DNA from: Pseudomonas folii
GTDB taxonomy: Bacteria; Pseudomonadota; Gammaproteobacteria; Pseudomonadales; Pseudomonadaceae
Length of the DNA: 64,000 bases
Direction: 5' to 3'
Assembly (NCBI RefSeq): GCF_014357575.1
Contig: NZ_JACONW010000004.1
Span: 25,910 to 89,909 of the forward strand
Under the pieces are notes generated by a model that saw only the letters and a program-made list of their open reading frames with translations, made no database searches and was not told where the DNA came from. Of this stretch, positions 28,586-38,027 are shown piece by piece. How positions within the stretch are numbered: the stretch's first letter is position 1; the number at the start of each line of letters is the position of its first letter. The position numbers were made by a program, and so were the translations under genes.

Positions 28586-30154
28586 TTACTTGGTGATCGT
28601 ACCGACGTTGAACACCTGCTCCAGCATCGGGTTGAACACGTAGCCTTTGACCGTATCGCGCATCGGCAAGGTGTAAGCCTTTTGGTAGAGGTAGGCGTAG
28701 ACGCTGTCATCAAGGACAATTTTCTGAGCCTGCTGATACAACTCGGTGCGTTTGGCTGCGTCGTTGGTGGCCGCAGATTCACGAATCAGCTTGTCCACTG
28801 CAGGGTTCTCATAAAATGAGCGGTTGCCGGGCAGACCTTGCAATTTGGAGTCAAACCAGAAATTCATGAACATGTAGGGGTCGGCGAAATCCGGGCTCCA
28901 CGAACCGATAGCGACATCGAAATCACCTTTGCCCAAACGCTCACGCATCGTGGCGTTAGCCAGCTTCTCCAGTTTCAGATTAACGCCCAGCGGCGCCAGG
29001 CCAGCTTGCAGGGTGAGGCCGATAGGCTCCCAGTTCGGGTCCTTGTCTGAATACATGAAATTCAGCGAACTGATTTTGGACGGCGCCTTGGCGAGGTCTG
29101 CCTTGGCCTTGGCCAGGTCCTGCCTGGGCACTGGCAATTTTTCATCGTAAGCCCACATGCCCTGTGGAATCGGCCCGTTCATGGGCTTGGCTTTGCCTTT
29201 CAGGAGACCGTTGATAATGCCGTCGTAATCCAGAGCGTCAACGATGGCACGGCGTGCATCGGGATTGTCCATCGGCGCTTTCTTGGTGTTCAGATACAGC
29301 AACGTCACGCGCAAGGACGGGTAATCACCGATCACGACGCCAGGCTTCTTGCTCAGGGCATCGAGTTGGTCCTCCGGCATATCTTCAATAATGTCGAGAT
29401 CGCCACGCTCCAGTTGCAGACGCCGCACCGACGCCTCACCAATGATTTTCACCACAACCTTGTTAAGGGTTGGCTTGGGTCCGGCGTAGTAGCTGTTCTG
29501 CTCCATGGTCAATGATTGGCCTTTCTGCCAGCCGACCAGTTTGAATGCACCGGAACCTGCGGTATGGGTCGACAGGTAAGCCTCAGCACCTTCGCTTTTC
29601 TTCGCCACTTCAGGGTTCACAATTGCAGCGCCGTTATGGGCCAGTGTCGAGAGAAAAGGCGCATAGGGGGTCTTGAGCGTAAACCGCACGGTCGACGGAT
29701 CGACCACCGACACCACCATGTCATCGGGGAACGCACCCGACGGGCCTTGCTTGAGCTTCATGACCCGGTCAAAGGAGAACTTGACGGCTTCTGCACTGAC
29801 TTCGCTTCCGTCATCGAACTTGTTGCCGGGTTTGAGTTTGAATTCCCAGACCAGACTGTCCGCCGAAGTGGTCCAGCCGGAGGCCAGTTCGCCCTCGACC
29901 TCGGTGCTGCCCTTGCCGTTTTCAACCTTATAGGTCACAAGCCGCTGATAGGCCGGATAAGTCACCGCCCAGTCGTTGTTATCGATGGTGACCGCAGGAT
30001 CCAGGGTTTGCGGGTCGGCGGGTTTGCCGATCATCAAAACGTCCTTGGGAGCAGCAGCGCTTGCAGACTGCCAGGCCCCCAGCCCCATGGCCGTACAGAG
30101 CAATGCCATGGCAAGGGAGCGCGGATTGAGGCGCGGAGTGAAAATCAGATTCAT
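28586..30154 (-). CDS. ddpA: Periplasmic dipeptide-binding protein (DdpA, SBP_bac_5 family)
   Basis: The 522-residue protein has a signal peptide ending near QSASA (about residue 33) and the SBP_bac_5 family pattern: DVLMIGKPADPQTLDP at the mature start, LASGWTTSADSLVWEFKLKP and a C-terminal YQQAQKIVLDDSVYAYLYQ. It captures peptides in the periplasm and hands them to DdpBC. The position directly after ddpX and the E. coli-like gene order suggest D-Ala-D-Ala or related cell-wall peptides as ligand. A CAAGGA ribosome site is in place. Confidence 0.88.
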   Translation of the reverse strand: MNLIFTPRLNPRSLAMALLCTAMGLGAWQSASAAAPKDVLMIGKPADPQTLDPAVTIDNNDWAVTYPAYQRLVTYKVENGKGSTEVEGELASGWTTSADSLVWEFKLKPGNKFDDGSEVSAEAVKFSFDRVMKLKQGPSGAFPDDMVVSVVDPSTVRFTLKTPYAPFLSTLAHNGAAIVNPEVAKKSEGAEAYLSTHTAGSGAFKLVGWQKGQSLTMEQNSYYAGPKPTLNKVVVKIIGEASVRRLQLERGDLDIIEDMPEDQLDALSKKPGVVIGDYPSLRVTLLYLNTKKAPMDNPDARRAIVDALDYDGIINGLLKGKAKPMNGPIPQGMWAYDEKLPVPRQDLAKAKADLAKAPSKISSLNFMYSDKDPNWEPIGLTLQAGLAPLGVNLKLEKLANATMRERLGKGDFDVAIGSWSPDFADPYMFMNFWFDSKLQGLPGNRSFYENPAVDKLIRESAATNDAAKRTELYQQAQKIVLDDSVYAYLYQKAYTLPMRDTVKGYVFNPMLEQVFNVGTITK

Positions 30155-30354
30155 GCCGGTTCCTTGATCATTCGATATGTGGAAGTTCGTCAGGTTTTTT
30201 ATTGAAGCTATACCGGGCAGTTAAAACTCGGACTCACGTCCGAAACGGGCAATCACTGCAGTGCAGGTCTTGCCGAATTCACGCCGGGAATCATCAACGC
30301 CCCGGTCATTTGTTTTTGAATACTGTTGTCATGCAGCGCTGTTGAGCGCGTATC

Positions 30355-30915
30355 TCAATGGCCGACAGGCTGGAGCGTCTTATCGTCGATCAGCGGATAA
30401 TCCTCAGCGTCGGGCAACTCGTAATGCCACCATTCGCTGTCGATCCAGGTAAAACCGGAAGCAAGCATGATCCCCAAAAGCATCAGGCGATTACGCTGCA
30501 CCTGCGGTGGCAGATCACTGAAGAACTGATGGGAAGGCTCACGCATGTCGTCAAACCCGGTGCCCATGTCCAACGGCTGGCCGTCGGCATCAATCAGCGT
30601 AAGGTCGACCGCAACGCCACGACTGTGGTGTGACCCCAGCCCCGGATCGCGGACGTACTCAGGATTAGGCAGCGCCTCCCATAACAGAAACTGCGCATAC
30701 GGCGGACGGTAGGCATCAAATATCCTCAAGCGATAACCGGCCTGCCGGGCCAACCGGCTTGCCATGCGCAGGCAACGCTCAGCGTCCACATGCAGCAAAC
30801 AACGCGGGTCCTGATAAATCACCTTGCCAGCGAGGTTGTCGGCACCGGCATAAATCAGGTCGATCTGGACCTCTAGCGCGTGGGCATCGACTTCGACAAG
30901 TGGGCCGTTATTCAC
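30355..30915 (-). CDS. ddpX: D-alanyl-D-alanine dipeptidase (DdpX/VanX family)
   Basis: The 186-residue cytoplasmic zinc peptidase has the VanX-type pieces: RIFDAYRPP with the transition-state Arg, SHHSRGVAVDLTL with zinc ligands His and Asp, and SEWWHYEL with the catalytic Glu and third zinc ligand His. It cleaves D-Ala-D-Ala to two D-Ala. Translation starts with GTG at 30915, with GGAG 7 bases upstream. It is the first structural gene of the ddp cluster. In non-producing bacteria such enzymes recycle cell-wall dipeptides for carbon and nitrogen; resistance to vancomycin is not implied. Confidence 0.93.
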   Translation of the reverse strand: MNNGPLVEVDAHALEVQIDLIYAGADNLAGKVIYQDPRCLLHVDAERCLRMASRLARQAGYRLRIFDAYRPPYAQFLLWEALPNPEYVRDPGLGSHHSRGVAVDLTLIDADGQPLDMGTGFDDMREPSHQFFSDLPPQVQRNRLMLLGIMLASGFTWIDSEWWHYELPDAEDYPLIDDKTLQPVGH

Positions 30916-30964
30916 TCAAACACTCCATTAACAAAAACAGCGAAGAACATGATGAATGGGCCAT

Positions 30965-31825
30965 TCATTCGAACTGACCGAAAAGCTCTTGCAACTGACG
31001 GTTCTTCGCCAGGCGCTGGTCAAGCCGCTCACCGTATTTCTCGGCCACAGCGGACACCATCAGGTTGAACAGGCAGGCCAGAGGTGCGGGTGAGTCCCAG
31101 AACTGCCCGACGTCGGACTTCAACTGCAACAGGTCCATGGAGTAATCCCGCGCCCAGGGACAATGGAAATCGGTGATCAACGCCAAGGGCAAATCCTGGC
31201 CACTGGCGACCTCGCAAAATTTGCGGGTCATGCTGGAGTAAGTGCGGAAGTCCGCAATGAGTGCGTAGGGATTTTTGAAACCTGAGTTCAGCGACTCGGC
31301 ATACGTACCCGATAAGCCGTCCACGTAGTACACCTGCGGACGGATGTATTCCAGATGGCTGAAGAAGGCATTGAGAATGCCACGGGTGGTCTGAATGCCG
31401 ATGATGAACACGGCGTCAGCACTGTAGATACGTTCAACAATGGTTGCGAACGTATCACTGCGGGCCAGGCCGTAGACATGCTGGATGGCTTCCAGCTCAC
31501 GAGTCAGCGAACGGTCCAGAGCATCACCGAGAATGCTTTCCTCGCGAAATGCCCCGAGCCGGTCTGTCAGCAACCAACTCCCCGTGGAGTCGCCACGAAG
31601 ACTCTGCTTCACGTCATCAATGTTGCGATAGCCCAGCGAACGGAAGAACCGGCCGACTGAAATGCCGGTTGTGCCGGTCTGCTGCGCGATGCTGTCCGCG
31701 GTCTCGAACGGCAGCTGCTGAGGATTGGCCAGCAGGTAGCCCCCGATGCGCTTGCCCGTAGGCGTCAGCTCGGTAAAGCGCTGTTCGAGTATCTCGAGAA
31801 AAGTGTGTTTTTCCGTGGCATTCAT
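30965..31825 (-). CDS. MurR/RpiR-family transcriptional regulator
   Basis: The 286-residue protein has an N-terminal RpiR helix-turn-helix (LTPTGKRIGGYLLANPQQLP and the following ADSIAQQTGTTGISVGRFF) and a C-terminal SIS sugar-phosphate-type domain (AVFIIGIQTTRGILNAFF). Members such as MurR sense amino-sugar or cell-wall breakdown products. It lies just upstream of ddpX on the same strand (50 bp), so it very likely controls the ddp operon and its own expression. The frame is open to 31924; the ATG at 31825 marks the usual family start, though the AGGGA upstream is rather distant. Confidence 0.88.
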   Translation of the reverse strand: MNATEKHTFLEILEQRFTELTPTGKRIGGYLLANPQQLPFETADSIAQQTGTTGISVGRFFRSLGYRNIDDVKQSLRGDSTGSWLLTDRLGAFREESILGDALDRSLTRELEAIQHVYGLARSDTFATIVERIYSADAVFIIGIQTTRGILNAFFSHLEYIRPQVYYVDGLSGTYAESLNSGFKNPYALIADFRTYSSMTRKFCEVASGQDLPLALITDFHCPWARDYSMDLLQLKSDVGQFWDSPAPLACLFNLMVSAVAEKYGERLDQRLAKNRQLQELFGQFE

Positions 31826-32031
31826 GCTGATTGCGGCATCCCTGAAGCGCCTGTAAAATGTTAGAAATAACTCAAAAAACCAAATCTTGTTATCAACATA
31901 ACATTCACTTTCCAGCCAGCACAATGCTTTTTTTGCAGGATATTTCAGCGGCTTTTATTGCGACTCAGAAAGGTGCAGGGGAAATGAAAAATGCGCTTTC
32001 AACGGGCAAAAATTTCAGCGGAACGCCGCCG

Positions 32032-32062
32032 AAAAGCCAGAAAGACCGCGTTTCGCACGCGG
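32032..32062 (-). terminator. Probable terminator after poxB
   Basis: On the minus strand CCGCGT and ACGCGG pair around a 5-base loop and are followed by a T-rich tail. It is about 45 bp beyond the poxB stop. Confidence 0.6.
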
Positions 32063-32105
32063 CGTCTTTACGGCCTTTCGGCAGCGCATCAGGGCAGGAA
32101 GCAGA

Positions 32106-33824
32106 TCAACGCAAATTCGTTTTCACCAACTCAAACACCTCATCCCCACGCCCGCTCAACACGGCGCGCATCATGTACAGGCTAAAGCCTTTGGCCTGGG
32201 CCAGTTTGATTTTTGGCGGGATGCCCAGTTCCTGTTTGGCGGTGACGACATCCAGCAATACCGGCCCCGGATGATCGAACGCCTTGCGCAAGGCAGCAGG
32301 CAACTCTTCAGCACTCTCCACGCGAATACCCAGAATGCCAGCGCCCAAAGCAATACCGGCGAAATTGGTCTCGTAAAGATCAGTACCATGAGGAACGTAG
32401 CCGCTGGCTTTCATTTCCATGTCCACAAAGCCCAGCGAGCTGTTGTTGAACACCACCATTTTGATCGGCAGGTCCAGCTGACGCACGCTGAGCAGATCGC
32501 CCATCAGCATCGACAATCCGCCATCACCGCACAGGGAAATCACCTGACGATCCGGATGCGCCGCTTTTGCCCCCAGCGCTTGCGGCATCGCGTTAGCCAT
32601 GGAGCCATGGTTGAACGAGCCCAGCAAACTGCGCTTGCCGTTCATGTGCAGGTAGCGCGCCGCCCAAAGCGTTGGCGTGCCGACGTCGACGCTGAAGATG
32701 GCATCGGCATCCGCCTGCTCGTCAATCAAACGGGTCAGGTACTGCGGATGAATAGGGTTGCCGGGCGCCGACGGCGTGGCCAGATCATCCAGCCCTTCCC
32801 GTGACTTGGCGTAATGCTTGAGCGCCTTGTCGAGGAAACGGCGGTCTTCCTGACGATTCAGTTTGGGCAGCAGCGCGGCAAGGGTTTCTTTCACGCCGCC
32901 GGTCAATCCCAGGGCAATCGGCGTGCGTCGGCCCAAGGCGGTGGGGTCGATGTCGATCTGGACGATTTTGGCGTCCGTCGGGTAGAAATTCCGGTACGGA
33001 AAACTACTGCCCAGAATCACCAGCGTGTCGCAGGACAGCATGGCGTGATAACCCGAGCTGAAACCGATCAGCCCGGTCATGCCGACATCGAACGGGTTGT
33101 CATATTCGACGTATTGCTTGCCGCGCAGAGCATGCACCACGGGCGCGCCAAGGCGGTCGGCCAGGGCGACCATCTCGTCATGGGCCCCGGCGCAACCGGC
33201 ACCGCACAACAAGGTGACCGCTTTGGATTCATTGAGGATCTCGGCCAGTTGCTGGATATCCGGCTCGCTCGGCGTGACCGCCGGAGGCGCGGTCGCCACC
33301 CACTTGGCCAGCGCGTCAGGGGCATCGCTCAGGGCGACGTCGCCTGGCAACACAATCACCGCAACGCCACGCTGACCAATCGCGGCACGCATGGCGCGCT
33401 CCAGCACACGGGGAAATTGTTCTGGGGTGCTGACCAGTTCGACGAAGTGGCTGCACTCCTTGAAGAGTTCCTGGGGATGGGTTTCCTGAAAATAGCCCAG
33501 GCCGACTTCCGACGACGGGATATGTGCGGCAATCGCCAGCACCGGGACCTGATTGCGATGGCAGTCATAGAGTCCGTTGATCAAGTGCAGATTACCCGGC
33601 CCGCAACTGCCCGCGCACACCGCCAGCTTGCCCGTGCTCGCCGCTTCAGCACCGGCGGCGAAGGCTGCGACTTCTTCGTGGCGGGTGTGCATCCAGCGGA
33701 TGGAGTCGATTCTTTCCAGGCTATCGGTCAGGCCATTGAGGCTGTCGCCGCTCACCCCCCAGATACGGTTGACGCCAGCACTGGCGAGGGTTTGAGCGAG
33801 GTGATCGGCAATGGTTTTGGACAT
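32106..33824 (-). CDS. poxB: Pyruvate dehydrogenase (quinone), PoxB-like ThDP enzyme
   Basis: From the chosen start the product has 572 residues, the usual PoxB length. It has the ThDP-enzyme order: the PYR domain ([18 protein letters not shown] and the catalytic Glu in [16 protein letters not shown]), a central FAD-binding domain, and the PP domain with the ThDP motif [11 protein letters not shown]...NN. PoxB oxidises pyruvate to acetate and CO2 and passes electrons to ubiquinone at the inner membrane; the extreme C-terminus is the membrane-binding part in E. coli. The ATG at 33824 follows CAAGGAAACC. The tandem REPIN array begins about 115 bp upstream of it. Confidence 0.88.
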   Translation of the reverse strand: MSKTIADHLAQTLASAGVNRIWGVSGDSLNGLTDSLERIDSIRWMHTRHEEVAAFAAGAEAASTGKLAVCAGSCGPGNLHLINGLYDCHRNQVPVLAIAAHIPSSEVGLGYFQETHPQELFKECSHFVELVSTPEQFPRVLERAMRAAIGQRGVAVIVLPGDVALSDAPDALAKWVATAPPAVTPSEPDIQQLAEILNESKAVTLLCGAGCAGAHDEMVALADRLGAPVVHALRGKQYVEYDNPFDVGMTGLIGFSSGYHAMLSCDTLVILGSSFPYRNFYPTDAKIVQIDIDPTALGRRTPIALGLTGGVKETLAALLPKLNRQEDRRFLDKALKHYAKSREGLDDLATPSAPGNPIHPQYLTRLIDEQADADAIFSVDVGTPTLWAARYLHMNGKRSLLGSFNHGSMANAMPQALGAKAAHPDRQVISLCGDGGLSMLMGDLLSVRQLDLPIKMVVFNNSSLGFVDMEMKASGYVPHGTDLYETNFAGIALGAGILGIRVESAEELPAALRKAFDHPGPVLLDVVTAKQELGIPPKIKLAQAKGFSLYMMRAVLSGRGDEVFELVKTNLR

Positions 33825-34834
33825 GCTGGTTTCCTTGTCGAGACAGATGGAAAACGTAGCCAGTGTCTTGGTACGCATCAGTCATCGACAGGCTGTGGGG
33901 CGCACAGTTCAGCTTGTGGTGCACTATCCCGAACTCAACGGTAGGAGCGAACTTGTTCGCGAGACGGTCGACCTGAGTCAACGCATCAAGCCTTCTCGCC
34001 AACAAGTTGCCTCCTACCTGACGGCGTGCGCTACCCGGTAGGAGCGAACTTGTTCGCGAGGCGGTCGACCTGAATCACCGCATCAAGCCTTCTCGCCAAC
34101 AAGTTGCCTCCTACCTGACAACGTGCGCTACACGGTAGGAGCGAACTTGTTCGCGAGACGGTCGACCTGAGTCACCGCATCAAGCCCTCTCGCCAACACG
34201 TTGCCTCCTACCCGACAGTGTGCGCTACCCGGTAGGAGCGAACTTGTTCGCGAGACGGTCTGACCTGAGTCAACGCATCAAGCCCTCTCGCCAACAAGTT
34301 GCCTCCTACCTGACGGCGTGCGCTACACGGTAGGAGCGAACTTGTTCGCGAGGCGGCAGGACTGAATCACCGCATCAAGCCTTCTCGCCAACAAGTTGCC
34401 CCCACCCGACAGCGTGCGCTACCCGGTAGGAGCGAACTTGTTCGCGAGGCGGCAGGACTGAATCACCGCATCAAGCCCTCTCGCCAACAAGTTGCCTTCT
34501 ACCTGACGGGGTGCGCTACCCGGTAGGAGCGAACTTGTTCGCGAGACGGCAGGACTGAATCACCGCATCAAGCCCTCTCGCCAACACGTTGCCCCCTACC
34601 TGACGGCGTACGCTACACGGTAGGAGCGAACTTGTTCGCGAGACGGCAGGACTGATTCACCGCATCAAGCCCTCTCGCCAACAAGTTGCCCCCTACCTGA
34701 CGGCGTGCGCTACTCGGTAGGAGCGAACTTGTTCGCGAGGCGGCAGGACTGATTCACCGCATCAAGCCTTCTCGCCAACACGTTGCCTCCTACCTAAAGC
34801 AGTCAGCAGAAGAGACAGTGCCTAAGCTGAAAAC
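33825..34834. other. Repeat-filled gap between poxB and mrdA
   Basis: Nearly all of this kilobase is the tandem array at 33942-34794. The first 115 bp should hold the poxB promoter. Frames running through the array are repeat artefacts. Confidence 0.85.
33942..34794. repeat. Tandem array of nine 97-bp REPIN-like units, family D
   Basis: Units starting with TAGGAGCGAACTTGTTCGCG begin at 33942, 34039, 34136, 34233, 34331, 34427, 34524, 34621 and 34718, so the period is 97 bp with one 98 and one 96. Each unit carries an opposing imperfect arm (CTCGCCAACAAGTTGCCTCC). Units 1-4 have a GTC(T)GACCTGA spacer and units 5-9 a GCAGGACTGA spacer, which shows two subtypes. This is a true tandem amplification of a REPIN rather than a CRISPR array. 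Confidence 0.95.
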
Positions 34835-36724
34835 CTACACATGTGGTTCACCCGGTTTGGCCGGTGCCGCATATTGCGGTTTAAGCTTGCCATCCTTGTC
34901 CAGCAGCCAGGCGTCGAGGATTTCCCTGACGACGGGGCCGGCGACCCGACCGCCCGCCTCGCCGTTCTCGATCATGACTGCCACCACGATCTTCGGATGA
35001 TCGGCCGGTGCAAAACCGACGAACAAGGCGTTGTCCCGATTGCGTTCGAGGGTCTTGGCGCGGTCATAGCGCTCGCCCTGCTTGATCGCCACCACCTGCG
35101 CGGTACCACTTTTACCGGCGATGCGGTACTGCGCGCCCTGCGCCGCTGCACGGGCGATGCCGCGGGGATCGTGCATGACCATCTGCATGCCGATGTTGAC
35201 CTGATTCCACTCGCCGGGATCATGCAGCACGATGTTCGGCATCGGGTGTTCGTCCACCGGAGCGCTACCGCCGACTTCCATGGCCAGGTGTGGGCGCACC
35301 CAAACGCCCTTGTTGGCGATCAACGACGTAGCTTGCGCCAGTTGCAACGGCGTGACCTGCATGTAGCCCTGACCGATGCCGAGAATCACGGTTTCACCGG
35401 GGAACCACGCCTGACGTCGGGTGGCACGTTTCCATTGCCGCGACGGCATCAGCCCCGCTGACTCCTCGAACATGTCCAGCGAGACCTTTTGGCCCAGACC
35501 AAACATGGTCATGTAGTCGTACATGCGGTCGATGCCCAGCTTGTGCGCCAGGGTGTAGAAGTAGGTGTCATTGGAACGCATGATCGCCGCGTCCATGTCC
35601 ACCCAGCCATCGCCGCTGTGGTTCCAGTTGCGGTACTTGTGATCAAAATCCGGCAACTGGAAATAACCGGGGTCGAAGACTTTGGTCGAGGCGTTCACGA
35701 CGCCGCTGTCGAGACCGGCAATCGCCACCTCCGGCTTGATGGTCGAGCCCGGTGCATAGAGGCCACGCAGGACCCGGTTGAACAACGGGCGATCGATGGA
35801 ATCTCGCAACGCCGCGTATTCCTTGAAGCTGATCCCGGTGACAAACAGGTTTGGATCGAAGCTTGGTTTGCTGACCATCGCCAGCACCTGACCGGTGGCC
35901 GGCTCCAGCGCGACCACCGAACCACGGCGATCTCCAAGCGCAGCTTCCGCCGCTTCCTGAAGGTGAATATCCAGGCTCAACGTGATGTTCTTGCCCGGTA
36001 CGGGGTCGGTGTGTTTGAGCACCCGCAACACTCGTCCCTGCGCATTGGTCTCGACTTCTTCATAGCCGACCTTGCCGTGCAATTCGGACTCATAGAACCG
36101 TTCGATGCCGGTCTTGCCGATGGACTGAGTGCCGCGGTATTCAACTGAATCCAGTTGTTTGGCTTCTTTCTCGTTGATCCGCCCGACGTACCCTATGGAG
36201 TGGGCAAAGTGCGCGCCCAACGGGTAATGCCGCACGAACTGAGGCTCGACGTCGATGCCCGGCAACAGGTACTGATTCACCGCCAGCACGGCGATCTGCT
36301 CTTCGGTCAGCTCGTACAACAAGGTCACGGGCTCGAACGGGTGACGCACTTGCTTGAGGTCTTTATCGAAGAGGATGCGCTCCTCCTCGGGCAGTTTGAG
36401 CAGCACCATCACTTCATCAATGACTTTGTGCCAATCCCCTGCCCGCTCACGAGTCAGCGTCATGTTGTAGCTGGGCCGGTTATCCGCCAGTACCACGCCG
36501 TTGCGGTCGTAGATCAAACCGCGCTCGGGGGCGATGGGCAGAACGTGTACACGGTTGTTTTCAGAGATGGTCGAGTGATAGGCGAACTCGGTGACTTGCA
36601 GGAAATACATCCGCGCCACGAGACACGCGCTCAAGATGGCCACGAGCAATGCGCAGGCGATCAACCGCTTGTTGACCAGCCGGGCATCTTTTTCGTGATC
36701 CTTCAAAGGAATTGGATCGGGCAT
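34835..36724 (-). CDS. mrdA: Penicillin-binding protein 2 (MrdA family)
   Basis: The 629-residue protein has an N-terminal membrane helix (about 18-40), a PBP-dimer domain (RGLIYDRNGVVLADN at 68-82) and a transpeptidase domain with the active-site STIK (327-330), SND (384-386) and KSGTAQ triad. PBP2 cross-links peptidoglycan for cell elongation together with RodA. Here no rodA, rlpA or mltB gene is adjacent, as they would be at the usual elongasome locus, so this is probably a second PBP2 copy of the kind several pseudomonads carry. All catalytic motifs are intact. It stands alone between repeats. Confidence 0.9.
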   Translation of the reverse strand: MPDPIPLKDHEKDARLVNKRLIACALLVAILSACLVARMYFLQVTEFAYHSTISENNRVHVLPIAPERGLIYDRNGVVLADNRPSYNMTLTRERAGDWHKVIDEVMVLLKLPEEERILFDKDLKQVRHPFEPVTLLYELTEEQIAVLAVNQYLLPGIDVEPQFVRHYPLGAHFAHSIGYVGRINEKEAKQLDSVEYRGTQSIGKTGIERFYESELHGKVGYEEVETNAQGRVLRVLKHTDPVPGKNITLSLDIHLQEAAEAALGDRRGSVVALEPATGQVLAMVSKPSFDPNLFVTGISFKEYAALRDSIDRPLFNRVLRGLYAPGSTIKPEVAIAGLDSGVVNASTKVFDPGYFQLPDFDHKYRNWNHSGDGWVDMDAAIMRSNDTYFYTLAHKLGIDRMYDYMTMFGLGQKVSLDMFEESAGLMPSRQWKRATRRQAWFPGETVILGIGQGYMQVTPLQLAQATSLIANKGVWVRPHLAMEVGGSAPVDEHPMPNIVLHDPGEWNQVNIGMQMVMHDPRGIARAAAQGAQYRIAGKSGTAQVVAIKQGERYDRAKTLERNRDNALFVGFAPADHPKIVVAVMIENGEAGGRVAGPVVREILDAWLLDKDGKLKPQYAAPAKPGEPHV

Positions 36725-37272
36725 TTCTACAGCTTCTCTTTAAATGGCAAAAATTCGCGATGTGCATTGCCTGACACGACGCTTCGCCACAAGTTGGCTC
36801 CTACAGGGTGTTGCGCACGATCTGTAGGAGCCAACTTGTTGGCGAGGCACCTGATAGCCGCACACTGGCCGCGCAGAAAAATGTATGAGGAGATATTTCC
36901 GTGCACGACAGGGTGCGCACGATACCAAGAAGTGCCTGTTCACGGAGGATTTGTCTTGTCTGATTGGCATGAACGGTCGAGAAACAGCCGAAGATTATTA
37001 CCCTGAGCGCAACAGTCCATTGTGAAATGAGTGCGGCGCAACGTTTGGCAACATATCTATCATGGCGGACGTGCGGAAAAGATGATCGCGGAATCTGGCT
37101 GCTGCCTGCTTAGCATGCGCTTCGGGCTTACCGATTTGCCAGAGACCTAATGTCACACCCTCACGTGAGTTTTCAGTGTCCCTCAGTCGGACAGACACCG
37201 TGTATTGACCGCGACACGCCAACTGCCGATGGGACCCGCTCCTGTCGTATGCGTTCGCAGGAGCCTCAAAAA
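36725..37272. other. Divergent control region between mrdA and the gluconate dehydrogenase operon
   Basis: It holds an inverted repeat at 36785-36846 and the promoters of both flanking units. No gene is visible; the open frame entering from 37150 lacks a ribosome site until 37273. Confidence 0.6.
36785..36846. repeat. REPIN-like inverted repeat (CAAGTTGGCTCCTACA type)
   Basis: CGCCACAAGTTGGCTCCTAC and its reverse complement TGTAGGAGCCAACTTGTTGG face each other around a short spacer. The arms are related to, but distinct from, the array units at 33942. Confidence 0.8.
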
Positions 37273-38022
37273 ATGCCTGACCTGCCACCAAAAGGCCTGA
37301 CCCGCCGCCAACTGCTGGTGTCCTCTGCCACCACCCTGGCCGCCGGGGCCGCCGCCAGCGCCAAGGCCGCCACCCTCACTGGCGTGCCGCAATGGGTGCC
37401 TTTCGATCACAACGGCCCGATGCATTACGAAACGCCGGGCTGGCAGTTCTTCACAGCTGAAGAAGCCCATGAAGTCGAAGCCATCGTCGAGCGCCTGATC
37501 CCTGCGGATGACCTCAGCGTCAGCGGTAAAGACGCCGGATGCGCCGTCTTCATCGACCGCCAGCTGGCGGGTGAGTACGGCACTTTTGATCGCCTGTACA
37601 TGCAGGGCCCGTTCGAAAACGGTACGCCGATGCAGGGTGATCAATCGCCACTGGTGCCCCGTGAGCGTTATCGCCTCGGCATTGCTGCCCTGACCCGGTA
37701 CTGCCAGAAGCAGTTTCAGAAAACCTTCAGCGCCCTGGGCGACGAAGAGCGGGACAAGGTTCTTACCAGCCTGGAAAAAGGTGCAGTGGAGCTCGAAGGC
37801 ATCGACGCGAAGCTGTTCTTCCAGCAAGTGCTGGGCAACACCATGGAAGGCTTCTTTGCCGACCCCGTCTACGGCGGCAACCGCGACATGGTGTCGTGGA
37901 AAATGATCGGCTTTCCCGGCGCCCGTTATGACTACCGCGATTACGTCGGACGGCATAACCAGAAGCTCGACCTCACACCGATATCGATCATCGGCAGCTC
38001 TGCCTGGCAAAAGAAGGGTTAA
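37273..38022 (+). CDS. Gluconate 2-dehydrogenase subunit 3 (gamma), Tat-exported
   Basis: The 249-residue protein has a twin-arginine signal (LTRRQLLVSSATTLAAGAAA, about residues 10-30) and the subunit-3 family body. It is thought to carry the co-folded flavoprotein, which lacks its own signal, through the Tat system. The ATG at 37273 is preferred because AGGAG lies 9 bases upstream. It is first of a three-gene operon with the flavoprotein (5 bp gap) and cytochrome c subunits. Confidence 0.9.
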   Translation: MPDLPPKGLTRRQLLVSSATTLAAGAAASAKAATLTGVPQWVPFDHNGPMHYETPGWQFFTAEEAHEVEAIVERLIPADDLSVSGKDAGCAVFIDRQLAGEYGTFDRLYMQGPFENGTPMQGDQSPLVPRERYRLGIAALTRYCQKQFQKTFSALGDEERDKVLTSLEKGAVELEGIDAKLFFQQVLGNTMEGFFADPVYGGNRDMVSWKMIGFPGARYDYRDYVGRHNQKLDLTPISIIGSSAWQKKG

Positions 38023-38027
38023 TCGAC

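Noticed and set aside
33811..34041. Open frame running into the tandem array
   Set aside because: Generated by repeat sequence; no start signals.
33942..34794. CRISPR-like appearance of regularly spaced repeats
   Set aside because: The whole 97-bp unit is repeated, including the spacers, and no cas genes are present; it is a REPIN tandem array.
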